From NCBI GenBank assembly GCA_030649955.1, contig JAUSFD010000024.1:62001-126000 (forward strand): DNA of 64,000 nucleotides, in the 5' to 3' direction. Each line of letters starts with the position of its first letter. The stretch's first letter is position 1. The notes below the pieces were generated by a model that saw only the letters and a program-made list of their open reading frames with translations, was not told where the DNA came from and ran no database searches. Shown here in pieces: positions 17,840 through 25,035 of the stretch. The stretch comes from Candidatus Peregrinibacteria bacterium. GTDB taxonomy: Bacteria > Patescibacteriota > Gracilibacteria > Peribacterales > Peribacteraceae. Made by a program: the position numbers and the translations under genes.

Positions 17840-19342
17840 GTGGGAATAGACGTCCTCCTCGTCCTCGCAGTTGGACTCCTCTTCGCCGTCACGCTTTTCC
17901 TACTCCGGAATCCCGTAGCTCTTGATGATGGACTGCGTCACTTCGCAATGGCGCGCTTACTGCAAGAGCAGGGTATTGCCAATGCACCTGGGTGGAATGC
18001 CTTCCTCTACGAGGGCTACTTCCACGATCGCGTCCTCGATCCGTGGTTCCTCTCACACGTACTCCTCCTCCCGCTCACTCCCCTCTCCGCACACATCGCC
18101 CTGAAGATCTCGGCACTCGTGAGTCTCGTTGCACTCAGCGGATCGTTCATTCTGTTGTTGCGATCGTACGGACTCCGCGCGCGAACAAGTGCGATCTTTC
18201 TCCTGATACTCCTCTTCGCGGATCAGCAGTTCCTGGGACGTCTCCTCCTCGGCAGACCGTATGCGCTGCTCACGGCGTTCGTCGTGCTCACGCTCTACGC
18301 AGTGCACAAGCGGAGCACGCTCCTGCTCTTCGCCATTGCCGTTGCCACACCCCTCCTCTCGCAGCTCTTCGTCTTCACGCTCCTCCTCGCACTGGGTGGC
18401 GCAATCTGGCTCTGCACCATTCGACAGGAACGACCGAGTGGCATTGCGATGCTCATCGCCAGCATCACGGGAACCGGCATCGGCATTGCCCTCCACCCAC
18501 ACAGCGCGGAGTACCTCACGTACCTGTGGACAGTCTTTCTCCGCATTCCCTTCCTCAAAGCTGACGTCCCTCTCTCGAACGAGATGCACTCCGGATTCCT
18601 TCACTTGACCGGAATCAGCGTCGCCATCGCCCTCGGACTCATCATTCTCCTCACTGCTGCGTCGCTCAAGTCGAAGCGGAGTACGCGGAGGAAGCTCCAC
18701 CGCGCAGAGGTCACGTTTCTCGCTTGTGCGGCAATCCTCTGTACGCTCGGCTTCGCCCTCTGGATCCGGATGATCGACATCCTCTGGCCCATCCTCATCG
18801 CCCTGCTCGCGCGCATCGTCTCGATCGATCCCAAAGCACCACTTGATCTGCTGCAATTGCTCCCCCGCTCGCGAGCGATCGCCATCCTCTTCCCCATTCT
18901 CGTCGCACTCCAGATCATCATCGTCCCCGCGATGCTCCTCAAGAGAGATGCACAGAATTCCCTGGAGCCACTTGCGGGCATCGAGAGCATTCCACCACAC
19001 ACGCGTGTCCTCAATGCAGATTGGGATCTCTTCTTCGCGTTCGTGTACCTGCGGCCAGACCTCCGCTACGCGTTGGGGATCGATCCCTCACTCACGTACC
19101 TCACAGATCCTGACGTCCTGAAGAATCTTCAGGCACTCGAGACATCGTCATCGGATGCACAATCCCGTTCGATCGTCCGCGCGCTCCTGCGTACGTATCC
19201 ATCCGATGTGCTGATCTTCTCTGAGGAGCGGTACTCCGCCGTCCTCCCTTCGTTGATGACCATGCCCGAGCTCGCACTCCTCTCGCGGACGGGAGCACTC
19301 GCCTCGTTCTCCATCCGCTCCTTCGCGCCGAGCGCTCGGTAG
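17840..19342 (+). CDS. Polytopic membrane protein, GT-C glycosyltransferase-like
   Basis: About 500 residues with roughly ten membrane helices, then a soluble C-terminal region of about 110 residues. After the first helix comes a DDGLRHFAMAR segment; an acidic pair in the first external loop is typical of GT-C enzymes that use lipid-linked sugars (ArnT/PMT/Wzy-like). This supports glycosyl transfer to surface polymers, but the fold call is tentative. AGGAGG at 17825-17830 is one of the few real Shine-Dalgarno sequences here; it is too close to an in-frame TTG at 17834 and fits the GTG at 17840 (9-nt spacing). An extended -10 TGC-TACAGT lies at 17764-17772. Confidence 0.7.
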   Translation: MGIDVLLVLAVGLLFAVTLFLLRNPVALDDGLRHFAMARLLQEQGIANAPGWNAFLYEGYFHDRVLDPWFLSHVLLLPLTPLSAHIALKISALVSLVALSGSFILLLRSYGLRARTSAIFLLILLFADQQFLGRLLLGRPYALLTAFVVLTLYAVHKRSTLLLFAIAVATPLLSQLFVFTLLLALGGAIWLCTIRQERPSGIAMLIASITGTGIGIALHPHSAEYLTYLWTVFLRIPFLKADVPLSNEMHSGFLHLTGISVAIALGLIILLTAASLKSKRSTRRKLHRAEVTFLACAAILCTLGFALWIRMIDILWPILIALLARIVSIDPKAPLDLLQLLPRSRAIAILFPILVALQIIIVPAMLLKRDAQNSLEPLAGIESIPPHTRVLNADWDLFFAFVYLRPDLRYALGIDPSLTYLTDPDVLKNLQALETSSSDAQSRSIVRALLRTYPSDVLIFSEERYSAVLPSLMTMPELALLSRTGALASFSIRSFAPSAR

Positions 19343-19392
19343 ATTGTCTTCCGCGTACGGATGGGTACTATGGCCTCACTCCCCCTCCTTTC

Positions 19393-20043
19393 ATGCGAAC
19401 ATCGCGTGCACTCCTCTTCGCTTCGTGCTCTCTGCTCCTCTGCGGGTGCATCAAGATCGATGCGACGCAGACGATTGGGAAGGATGGGAGTGTTTCGATG
19501 GAACTCGTCTTCGATGCCAGCCAGATTCAGTCTCTTACGGACTCCCTGACGGAGAGCCTCGAGGAAGCACAGGAAGGCAGAGAAACTTCCCTGACCGATT
19601 CCCCCATGGACGAGTTCAACTGCGATGAGTTCACGACGAAACTCGAGGAGAGTTTCTCGAACGTCACCTGCGAAATGGTCGATGAGGGTGTGCTGCGCAT
19701 CCGCGCAAAATCCACCCCCCTCCCCCGCTCTGCCTTCACGTCGCGGAAGAGCAGTGGGAGAGAGACCTTCACCTACCGCGTGAGTGATGTCCTGCGCGTT
19801 ATGGGGACGGAGGACGAGCCGCTCTCCCCCAAGGATCTCCAGGAGCAGAAGGGCATCGTCACCTGGAAGTACACCATTGTGATGCCCGGGAAAATCAAGC
19901 GTTCATCGATAGGGAAGATCAAGGGGAGCAAAGTCACGTTCGATCTCGCTGAACTCGCGACGAAGCCCAATGCGACGATCATGTCTGAGTCTCCTCTCGA
20001 TATCCCTCCCCGAGGGTCGTCGAGGAGGAGGTTGAGGAAGTGA
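19393..20043 (+). CDS. Putative lipoprotein
   Basis: 216 residues with a lipoprotein signal (LLFASCSLLLCGC, lipobox LCGC), so it is expected to be lipid-anchored outside the cytoplasmic membrane. The mature part (KIDATQTIGKDGSVSMELVF, then an acidic helical stretch and a beta-rich end with YTIVMPGKIKRSSIGKIKG) resembles small LppM-like lipoproteins in pattern, but I do not assign a family. It ends in a basic tail SSRRRLRK. A TACTAT -10 (19366-19371) precedes a CU-rich leader. Confidence 0.78.
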   Translation: MRTSRALLFASCSLLLCGCIKIDATQTIGKDGSVSMELVFDASQIQSLTDSLTESLEEAQEGRETSLTDSPMDEFNCDEFTTKLEESFSNVTCEMVDEGVLRIRAKSTPLPRSAFTSRKSSGRETFTYRVSDVLRVMGTEDEPLSPKDLQEQKGIVTWKYTIVMPGKIKRSSIGKIKGSKVTFDLAELATKPNATIMSESPLDIPPRGSSRRRLRK

Positions 20044-20065
20044 TCTTTCCGCTACTTTGCCGACG

Positions 20066-20566
20066 ATGATTGATCCTCCTGTTCAAGTTCGAACATCGAC
20101 TGTGCAAGGAAAGGGTGTTTTTGCTACGAGAGCTTTAAAGAAAGGAGATTGCATCCTTACGATAGATGACTCCCATATCGTCCTCGATGAATCATCGCTC
20201 ACTTCCGAGCAACATGCTTTCGATCTGGATTATCTCGAAGACAGAATTGTCGTGATGCAGGCTCCTGAGAAATACATTAATCATTCCTGTGATCCCAATG
20301 TATTCGTCAAATCAGAAAATGGTGCCCGAAAAGTCTATGCCATGAGAGACATTCCTCAAGGTGAAGAAATTGCGTATGACTACTCCATCAATGGTGATAA
20401 CGACGGCATGTTTGAGTGTCATTGTGGAAGCAAACATTGCCGCAAAATCTATCAGGGCAATTTCTTCAAACTGCCAAAGACGTTACAACGGAAATATCTT
20501 CCCTATCTCGATGATTGGTTTGTAAAAAAACACAATTTCGAAATACGTGAGCTGAGAGGGACGTAG
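20066..20566 (+). CDS. SET-domain protein (putative lysine methyltransferase)
   Basis: 166 residues. SET-domain marks are in order: GKGVFATRALKKGDCI, NHSCDPNVFV (the NHS cofactor pocket), GEEIAYDYS (catalytic-tyrosine region), then a post-SET zinc cluster ECHCGSKHCRKIYQG. Such enzymes transfer methyl groups from SAM to lysines. The gene is visibly A+T-richer than its neighbours, which suggests transfer. The ATG at 20066 is preferred over a TTG at 20057 because TACTTT (20053-20058) places +1 at 20065, making the transcript leaderless. It ends shortly before the tRNA-Tyr locus. Confidence 0.85.
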   Translation: MIDPPVQVRTSTVQGKGVFATRALKKGDCILTIDDSHIVLDESSLTSEQHAFDLDYLEDRIVVMQAPEKYINHSCDPNVFVKSENGARKVYAMRDIPQGEEIAYDYSINGDNDGMFECHCGSKHCRKIYQGNFFKLPKTLQRKYLPYLDDWFVKKHNFEIRELRGT

Positions 20567-20614
20567 CATTCTTGACTTGGCCTGCCAACCGTAGTCAGGA
20601 GGTCCTGCGTGATA

Positions 20615-20651
20615 GTCCACCTTCGCTCGCTGCGGCGAGGCTATGGTGGAC
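20615..20651. repeat. Palindromic element next to tRNA-Tyr (CCACCTTCGC...GGCTATGGTGG type)
   Basis: GTCCACC...GGTGGAC arms with an inner GCTCGCTGCGGCGAG hairpin. The arms share the CCACCTTCGC / GGCTAnGGTGG pattern with the insert in tRNA-His fragment 1. A second hairpin, CAACCTCC-TGC-GGAGGTTG (20651-20669), follows and overlaps the tRNA 3' CCA; it may terminate the tRNA transcript. The rest of 20567-20667 holds no gene. Confidence 0.7.
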
Positions 20652-20667
20652 AACCTCCTGCGGAGGT

Positions 20668-20753
20668 TGGTGGGCCGGGCTGGACTCGAACCAGCGAAGG
20701 CGTAAGCCACCAGATTTACAGTCTGGCCCGTTTGACCGCTTCGGTACCGACCC
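20668..20753 (-). tRNA. tRNA-Tyr (GTA)
   Basis: An 86-nt class II tRNA with encoded CCA. The acceptor GGGTCGG pairs with CCGGCCC (one G-T pair). The anticodon arm is CCAGA-CTGTAAA-TCTGG, giving GTA. A long variable arm (GTGGCTTACGCCTTC) and T arm GCTGG-TTCGAGT-CCAGC follow. It lies downstream of its own interrupted 5' half (20790-20897). Confidence 0.95.
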
Positions 20754-20789
20754 ACGAAATGCGATGATGAGAAGAATGAACGAGAGGAC

Positions 20790-20897
20790 CTGGCCCGTTT
20801 GCCTGCCGGCCGAAGTCCGCCGAGGCGGACGAAGGCTGGACCGCTTCCCCCTTCGCTCTGCGATGCAGAGCTACGAGGGACTCGTCGGTACCGACCC
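20790..20897 (-). pseudogene. tRNA-Tyr 5'-half pseudo-copy interrupted by two palindromic inserts
   Basis: In tRNA sense it matches GGGTCGGTACC, then a 39-nt insert (20848-20886, containing CTCTGCGATGCAGAG), then GAAGCGGT, then a 38-nt insert (20802-20839, containing GTCCGCCGAGGCGGAC), then CAAACGGGCCAG. After the 5' strand of the anticodon stem the similarity stops. Both inserts fall in the D arm. A promoter sits right at its 5' end, so it is probably transcribed ahead of the intact gene. Confidence 0.8.
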
Positions 20898-20906
20898 ACA
20901 TGCTCT

Positions 20907-20935
20907 ATTCTACGGTATTTGGTGTGGGCATTCAA
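20907..20935 (-). promoter_or_regulatory. Promoter at the tRNA-Tyr locus
   Basis: TTGAAT (20935-20930), 17-nt spacer, TAGAAT (20912-20907); +1 near 20900, three bases before the pseudo-copy. No equally good promoter is seen directly before the intact tRNA. Confidence 0.6.
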
Positions 20936-20970
20936 TACGGGGAATGGTATCTGGCTGCGATTTTGCAGCG

Positions 20971-21636
20971 TCAATCCTCGCCCTCGAGCAACTGTCGAAT
21001 TGTCCTCGAATGGCCGTAGGATACTTTCGGGGCGGCGGAGAGATCCTGCGCGCGTTCGATGCTGATGAGTTCGCTCGCATAGAACACGCTCACGAGTGCA
21101 TTGAAAACCTCCACTCCGACAGGCGTCTGACAGAGCCGGTCGACGAAGCTCTTGAGCACAGCGTGCACGTCCACCTGCGTCCGCTTCGCCGGCAACTCGC
21201 CCACTTTCGCTTCGAGGTCGGAGACTACCCGCAAGATCGCTTCGGGGACGACGAGCGTATGATCGGTGATGCGCATGTACCGCACGAGATGCTCAGTCAG
21301 AGGATGACGGAGCTTCGCACCACGAGGTATCGATGTATCTTTGAGACGCTCCTCCCTCTTCGCTATCAAGGAGAGGATATGCTCTTGCTTCGATGTCCCG
21401 TGCTGCGCAGGAGAGAGCTCGATTGGCGCTTGCTTCCGCTTGGCTACCCTCGTCTGCTGCGGACATTGACCGGAGTACTCGTCGAAGAGTGCCGAGGCAC
21501 GGTCTTTCACGTCCTGTTCCTTAGCACTGCAGATCAAGTAACTCATCAAATCGGCTGCCTTCTCCTTCTGCCCTTTCTGGGACAGTCCCTCAGCCCTGAG
21601 GAACACCTCATCCGTCTCTGATGCTTGGCCGTCCAT
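20971..21636 (-). CDS. Hypothetical cytoplasmic protein
   Basis: 221 residues from the ATG at 21636 (MDGQASETDEV); an extension to 21699 is possible but would place the CU-rich leader (ctctctctcccttcaccc) inside the coding region. The protein is helical and charged, with no signal peptide and no motif I recognise. The N-terminal third (AEGLSQKGQKEKAADLMSYL) looks like a TPR-type helix pair; the C-terminal half has VDVHAVLKSFVDRLCQTPVGVEVFN. It is flanked by the tRNA-Tyr locus and a palindrome. Confidence 0.7.
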   Translation of the reverse strand: MDGQASETDEVFLRAEGLSQKGQKEKAADLMSYLICSAKEQDVKDRASALFDEYSGQCPQQTRVAKRKQAPIELSPAQHGTSKQEHILSLIAKREERLKDTSIPRGAKLRHPLTEHLVRYMRITDHTLVVPEAILRVVSDLEAKVGELPAKRTQVDVHAVLKSFVDRLCQTPVGVEVFNALVSVFYASELISIERAQDLSAAPKVSYGHSRTIRQLLEGED

Positions 21637-21711
21637 GGGTGAAGGGAGAGAGAGCAGAGGCAGGGAATAGTACGTCAAGGAGTACCCCTGCCACAACACT
21701 CACCCACAAGG

Positions 21712-21754
21712 CATGCCCGTAGAGACGTGCGATTCGCACGTCTCTACGGGCATG
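21712..21754. repeat. Perfect 43-nt palindrome, copy 1 of a shared core
   Basis: Two 21-nt arms around a central T (21733). The 25-nt core AGAGACGTGCGA-T-TCGCACGTCTCT is identical to the core at 39251-39291, while the outer arms differ but remain perfectly paired. It lies between two minus-strand genes and could terminate or insulate. Confidence 0.9.
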
Positions 21755-21758
21755 GATA

Positions 21759-22973
21759 TCACTCGTACCGCAACGCCTCCATAGGGCTCAATTCCGCTGC
21801 GCGGCGGGCGGGATAGATGCCGAAGACGAGGCCCGTCCCCACGGCCATAATGACGGCGAGGAGGATGGAGGAGAGGGAGAGCGCGAAGCTGAACTCACCC
21901 AGGACACTCGAGGCAAGACGCGAGAGGAGCCACCCGATCGTCGCACCACCGATGATGCCGATGATCCCACCGGTGAGGGTGAGGGAGACGGCTTCGAGGA
22001 GGAACTGCAGGAGGATGTCGCGCTTGCGGGCACCGACAGCTTTGCGCAGGCCGATCTCGCGCGTCCGCTCCGTGACGGAGACGAGCATGATATTCATGAT
22101 GCCGATTCCACCGACGAGGAGCGAGATGCCCGCGACGAGGGAGAGAAAGACCGTGAGCCCCAGCGTGACGGTGTTCACGATACTCGTCACCTGCTCAGCG
22201 CTGCGTGCAATGAAGTCATCGTTCTCCGGATCGTTCTCCGGATTGTTGATGCGATGACGCTCCCGCAGGAGGAGGGTGATATCCTCCTTGGCGAGTGCAG
22301 GATCGCCAATGGTCTTGAGAGTGACGAAGCTCAGGGTCTTCTGGCCGCTGATCGCGCGGGCTGTGGAGAAGGGAATGTACACGGGTTTATCCAGATCCTG
22401 CATAAGGAGCGAACCCTGTCCCTCCAGGACTCCTACGACCGTGAACGCGAATTCGCCGATTTGAATTTTCCTCCCGAGGGGATCCAAATCACCGAAGAGA
22501 TCGACCGCCGTCTGGTGCGAGACAACGGCGACGAATCGAGCGCCGTCTTCGTCCGTTTCATCGAGGAGGCGGCCGCGCGCAAGGGAGAGCCCGTAGTTCC
22601 CGAAGATCGTCTGTCTGGTGCCGAAGACCAGGGGGCTCCACTCCTCATTACCATAGTGGACCATATCCGAGACGATGATGACGGGCGTGACGCGCTCGAC
22701 GGTAGAGAGCCGGTTCACGGCCTCGAAGTCCTCCACGGTGAGGCTCTCCACATTCCCGCCGAACTTCTCCAGACCGATGGGGATGATGTCCATCGTGTTC
22801 GTGCCGAAGGATTCGATCTGCTCGAGGATGTACCCCTGGAAGCTGTTGCCCATGGAGACCATGAGTACCACCGACCCGACCCCGATGATGATCCCGAGCG
22901 TTGTGAGGACGGACCGGGTCTTGTTGACCGTTATCCCTGTCACTGCCGTTTGGATGGTGTCCGAGAGGTGCAT
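21759..22973 (-). CDS. ABC transporter permease, MacB/FtsX type (second of two)
   Basis: 404 residues. Layout as in MacB-type permeases: one N-terminal helix (LTTLGIIIGVGSVVLMVSMG), a large extracellular MacB_PCD-type domain, then three C-terminal helices with the conserved NIMLVSVTERTREIGLRKAV cytoplasmic motif. It probably pairs with the paralogous permease upstream (1-nt gap), with the ATPase at 24268-25035 and the fusion protein at 25032-26774, in a mechanotransmission exporter for a drug, peptide or lipid. The substrate cannot be read from sequence. Confidence 0.93.
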   Translation of the reverse strand: MHLSDTIQTAVTGITVNKTRSVLTTLGIIIGVGSVVLMVSMGNSFQGYILEQIESFGTNTMDIIPIGLEKFGGNVESLTVEDFEAVNRLSTVERVTPVIIVSDMVHYGNEEWSPLVFGTRQTIFGNYGLSLARGRLLDETDEDGARFVAVVSHQTAVDLFGDLDPLGRKIQIGEFAFTVVGVLEGQGSLLMQDLDKPVYIPFSTARAISGQKTLSFVTLKTIGDPALAKEDITLLLRERHRINNPENDPENDDFIARSAEQVTSIVNTVTLGLTVFLSLVAGISLLVGGIGIMNIMLVSVTERTREIGLRKAVGARKRDILLQFLLEAVSLTLTGGIIGIIGGATIGWLLSRLASSVLGEFSFALSLSSILLAVIMAVGTGLVFGIYPARRAAELSPMEALRYE

Positions 22974-22974
22974 A

Positions 22975-24201
22975 CTACTCGTAGCGAAGGGCGTCGATTG
23001 GATGCAAGCGCGAGGCTCGACGGGCAGGCGAGATGCCGAAGACTAGTCCCGTGATCGCCGCCATGAGGAGGGATGCGAGGATCGAGGGCATAGAGACCGC
23101 GAAGTGGTACGTGGAGAGCAGGCCAGAGATGCCGACCGCCGCGAGGAAGGCAATACCAATACCGAAGGCCATCCCGATCATGCCGCCGATGACGGTGAGG
23201 AGGACGGATTCGATGAGGAACTGGAAGAGGATGTCCTTTGGCCGTGCGCCGATTGCCTTCCGCAGTCCAATCTCCCGTGTGCGCTCAGTGACGGAGACGA
23301 GCATAATGTTCATGATGCCGATGCCACCGACGAGGAGAGAGATCGCTGCGATCGTCGTGATGAAGAGCGTGAGACCCAGGGAGACGGACCCCAGGATGTC
23401 ATTGGCCTGTGCCGATGAGCGGACGATGAAATCATCATCCTTCGGGTCATCTTCCGGGTTCTCGATGCTGTGACGCTGGCGGAGGAGGGACTTCACATCG
23501 TCGAACGCGATATCGAAGTTCTCCGTCGCGAGCATGGTGATGTAGTTGACGAACTTCTGTCCGGAGACAGTGCGCGCGACGGTGAAGGGGACGTAGATGC
23601 GATCATCGGCGTTCTGGAAGAACTGCGAGCCGAGCGCTTTGGAGACGCCCACCACCGTGTAGTGGAGAGAACCAATCTTCAGACGTTTCCCGAGCGGATC
23701 AACAGAGCCGAAGAGCTTCTCCTTCGCATCGGGCGCGAGGACGGCAACGGCCTTGCCGCCCTCGACATCACTCGCGTCGAGGAGGCGACCCTCTGTGGCA
23801 CTGATAGTTTGATTGAGGAAGAAATCCTCCGTCACGCCGAAGACCTGAGGCGACGATTCGCTGTTGCCGTACGAGCTCGTTCCCGTAACGAAGATGACCG
23901 GCGCGACGTTCTCGATCGTGCGGAGCTTGCGCAGGGCTTCGACGTCATCGAACGTGAGACTGTCGTGTCCTGCCCCCACGGAATTGGGGCCCCCTTCCAT
24001 CTGCCCGGGGAAGATCACCATGCTCTTCGCGCCGAGGGAGCTAATTTGTCCCAGGATCACTCCCTGCATGCTCGCACCGATCGCGCTCATGAGGACGACC
24101 GATCCCACGCCAATGATAATCCCGAGCATCGTCAGCAATGCACGCGAGACGTTTGCAGTTACCCCACGGTATGCGGTGATGAGAGTATCGGAGAGGAGCA
24201 T
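22975..24201 (-). CDS. ABC transporter permease, MacB/FtsX type (first of two)
   Basis: 408 residues; paralogue of the next gene, with the same order of N-terminal helix (LLTMLGIIIGVGSVVLMSAI), extracellular domain and three C-terminal helices, and the same ERTREIGLRKAIGA motif. Two different permease genes suggest a heterodimeric exporter. An inverted repeat array separates it from the ATPase gene, so transcript levels before and after the hairpin may differ. Confidence 0.93.
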   Translation of the reverse strand: MLLSDTLITAYRGVTANVSRALLTMLGIIIGVGSVVLMSAIGASMQGVILGQISSLGAKSMVIFPGQMEGGPNSVGAGHDSLTFDDVEALRKLRTIENVAPVIFVTGTSSYGNSESSPQVFGVTEDFFLNQTISATEGRLLDASDVEGGKAVAVLAPDAKEKLFGSVDPLGKRLKIGSLHYTVVGVSKALGSQFFQNADDRIYVPFTVARTVSGQKFVNYITMLATENFDIAFDDVKSLLRQRHSIENPEDDPKDDDFIVRSSAQANDILGSVSLGLTLFITTIAAISLLVGGIGIMNIMLVSVTERTREIGLRKAIGARPKDILFQFLIESVLLTVIGGMIGMAFGIGIAFLAAVGISGLLSTYHFAVSMPSILASLLMAAITGLVFGISPARRASRLHPIDALRYE

Positions 24202-24212
24202 GAGATGTGAGA

Positions 24213-24267
24213 GGATTAGGATTAGGATTAGGATTTGGGACTAGGCCTAATCCAAATCCAAATCCCT
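24213..24267. repeat. Inverted array of GGATTA-type units inside the exporter operon
   Basis: GGATTA units repeated three times plus GGATTTGGG face CCTAATCCAAATCCAAATCCC around GACTAGG. The same family occurs at 48157-48228, inside leuS, and at the window's end. It sits between ATPase and permease genes transcribed in the same direction. Confidence 0.85.
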
Positions 24268-25035
24268 TCACTTGAGGGAACGAACAGCATTCGCAACAAC
24301 GCGCTTAAAACCTTTCGTATCCGAATCAATCCTCCCATCCTTGATGTGGATGATCCGTTCGGCATGCTCCGCTGTGGTCCTCTCGTGGGTGACGAGGATG
24401 ATGGTGTGACCACGCTCGTGGAGTGTCTGGAGCGCGTCCATCACCGCAATACCGGAGGCAGAGTCCAGGTTCCCCGTCGGCTCATCCGCGAAGATCACAT
24501 CGGGCTCCGTAACGAGCGCGCGGGCGATGGCGACGCGCTGCTTCTGCCCGCCGGAGAGTTGACTCGTTAGGTAATCTTTGCGATCCGTGAGGCCAACGAG
24601 CTCGATTGCGCGTAGTGCGCGTTCCCGTCGTTCCGATACAGGGATCGTTGGGTGGTACAGGAGTGGGAGCGTCACGTTCTCGAGGACAGTTGTGCGCGGG
24701 AGGAGGTTAAATGCCTGGAAGACGAAGCTCACTCTGGTTGCGCGGATGCGCGCGAGCGCGTCATCGTCCATTGCACCAGCGGCTTCGCCCTGGAAGAGGT
24801 AGCTCCCGCTCGAGTGCGTATCGAGGAACCCGAGAATGTGCATGAGCGTCGACTTCCCAGAGCCCGAGGGTCCCATGATCGCGACGAACTCGCCACGTTC
24901 GATCATGAGGTCCACATCGTGGAGGACAGGGGTCACGACATCATCGTTCACGTAGGACTTGTTGAGCTTCCGCGTCTCGATGAGCGGAGAGTCATTTCCC
25001 TTTGCCTTAATGGATGGTGAGGACTTGCGCATCAT
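24268..25035 (-). CDS. ABC transporter ATP-binding protein, LolD/MacB type
   Basis: 255 residues. Walker [11 protein letters not shown]-loop [16 protein letters not shown], signature LSGGQKQR, Walker [13 protein letters not shown] and switch histidine region ILVTHE are all present, so the ATPase should be active. It energises the paired permeases downstream. Its ATG at 25035 overlaps the stop of the fusion-protein gene (ATGA), which indicates translational coupling. The C-terminus has about 20 extra residues ([18 protein letters not shown]). Confidence 0.95.
   Translation of the reverse strand: MMRKSSPSIKAKGNDSPLIETRKLNKSYVNDDVVTPVLHDVDLMIERGEFVAIMGPSGSGKSTLMHILGFLDTHSSGSYLFQGEAAGAMDDDALARIRATRVSFVFQAFNLLPRTTVLENVTLPLLYHPTIPVSERRERALRAIELVGLTDRKDYLTSQLSGGQKQRVAIARALVTEPDVIFADEPTGNLDSASGIAVMDALQTLHERGHTIILVTHERTTAEHAERIIHIKDGRIDSDTKGFKRVVANAVRSLK

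Noticed and set aside
20790-20897. Intron-containing tRNA-Tyr
   Set aside because: The inserts lie in the D arm, not at an intron site, and the 3' half of the tRNA is absent; the complete gene is separate.
20572-21621. 349-codon plus-strand frame
   Set aside because: It runs through the tRNA-Tyr locus and its palindromes and is antisense to the gene at 20971-21636.
24213-24267. CRISPR array or telomere-like repeat
   Set aside because: Units are contiguous 6-nt tandem copies in inverted arms, with no spacers and no cas genes; the resemblance to telomere repeats is superficial.
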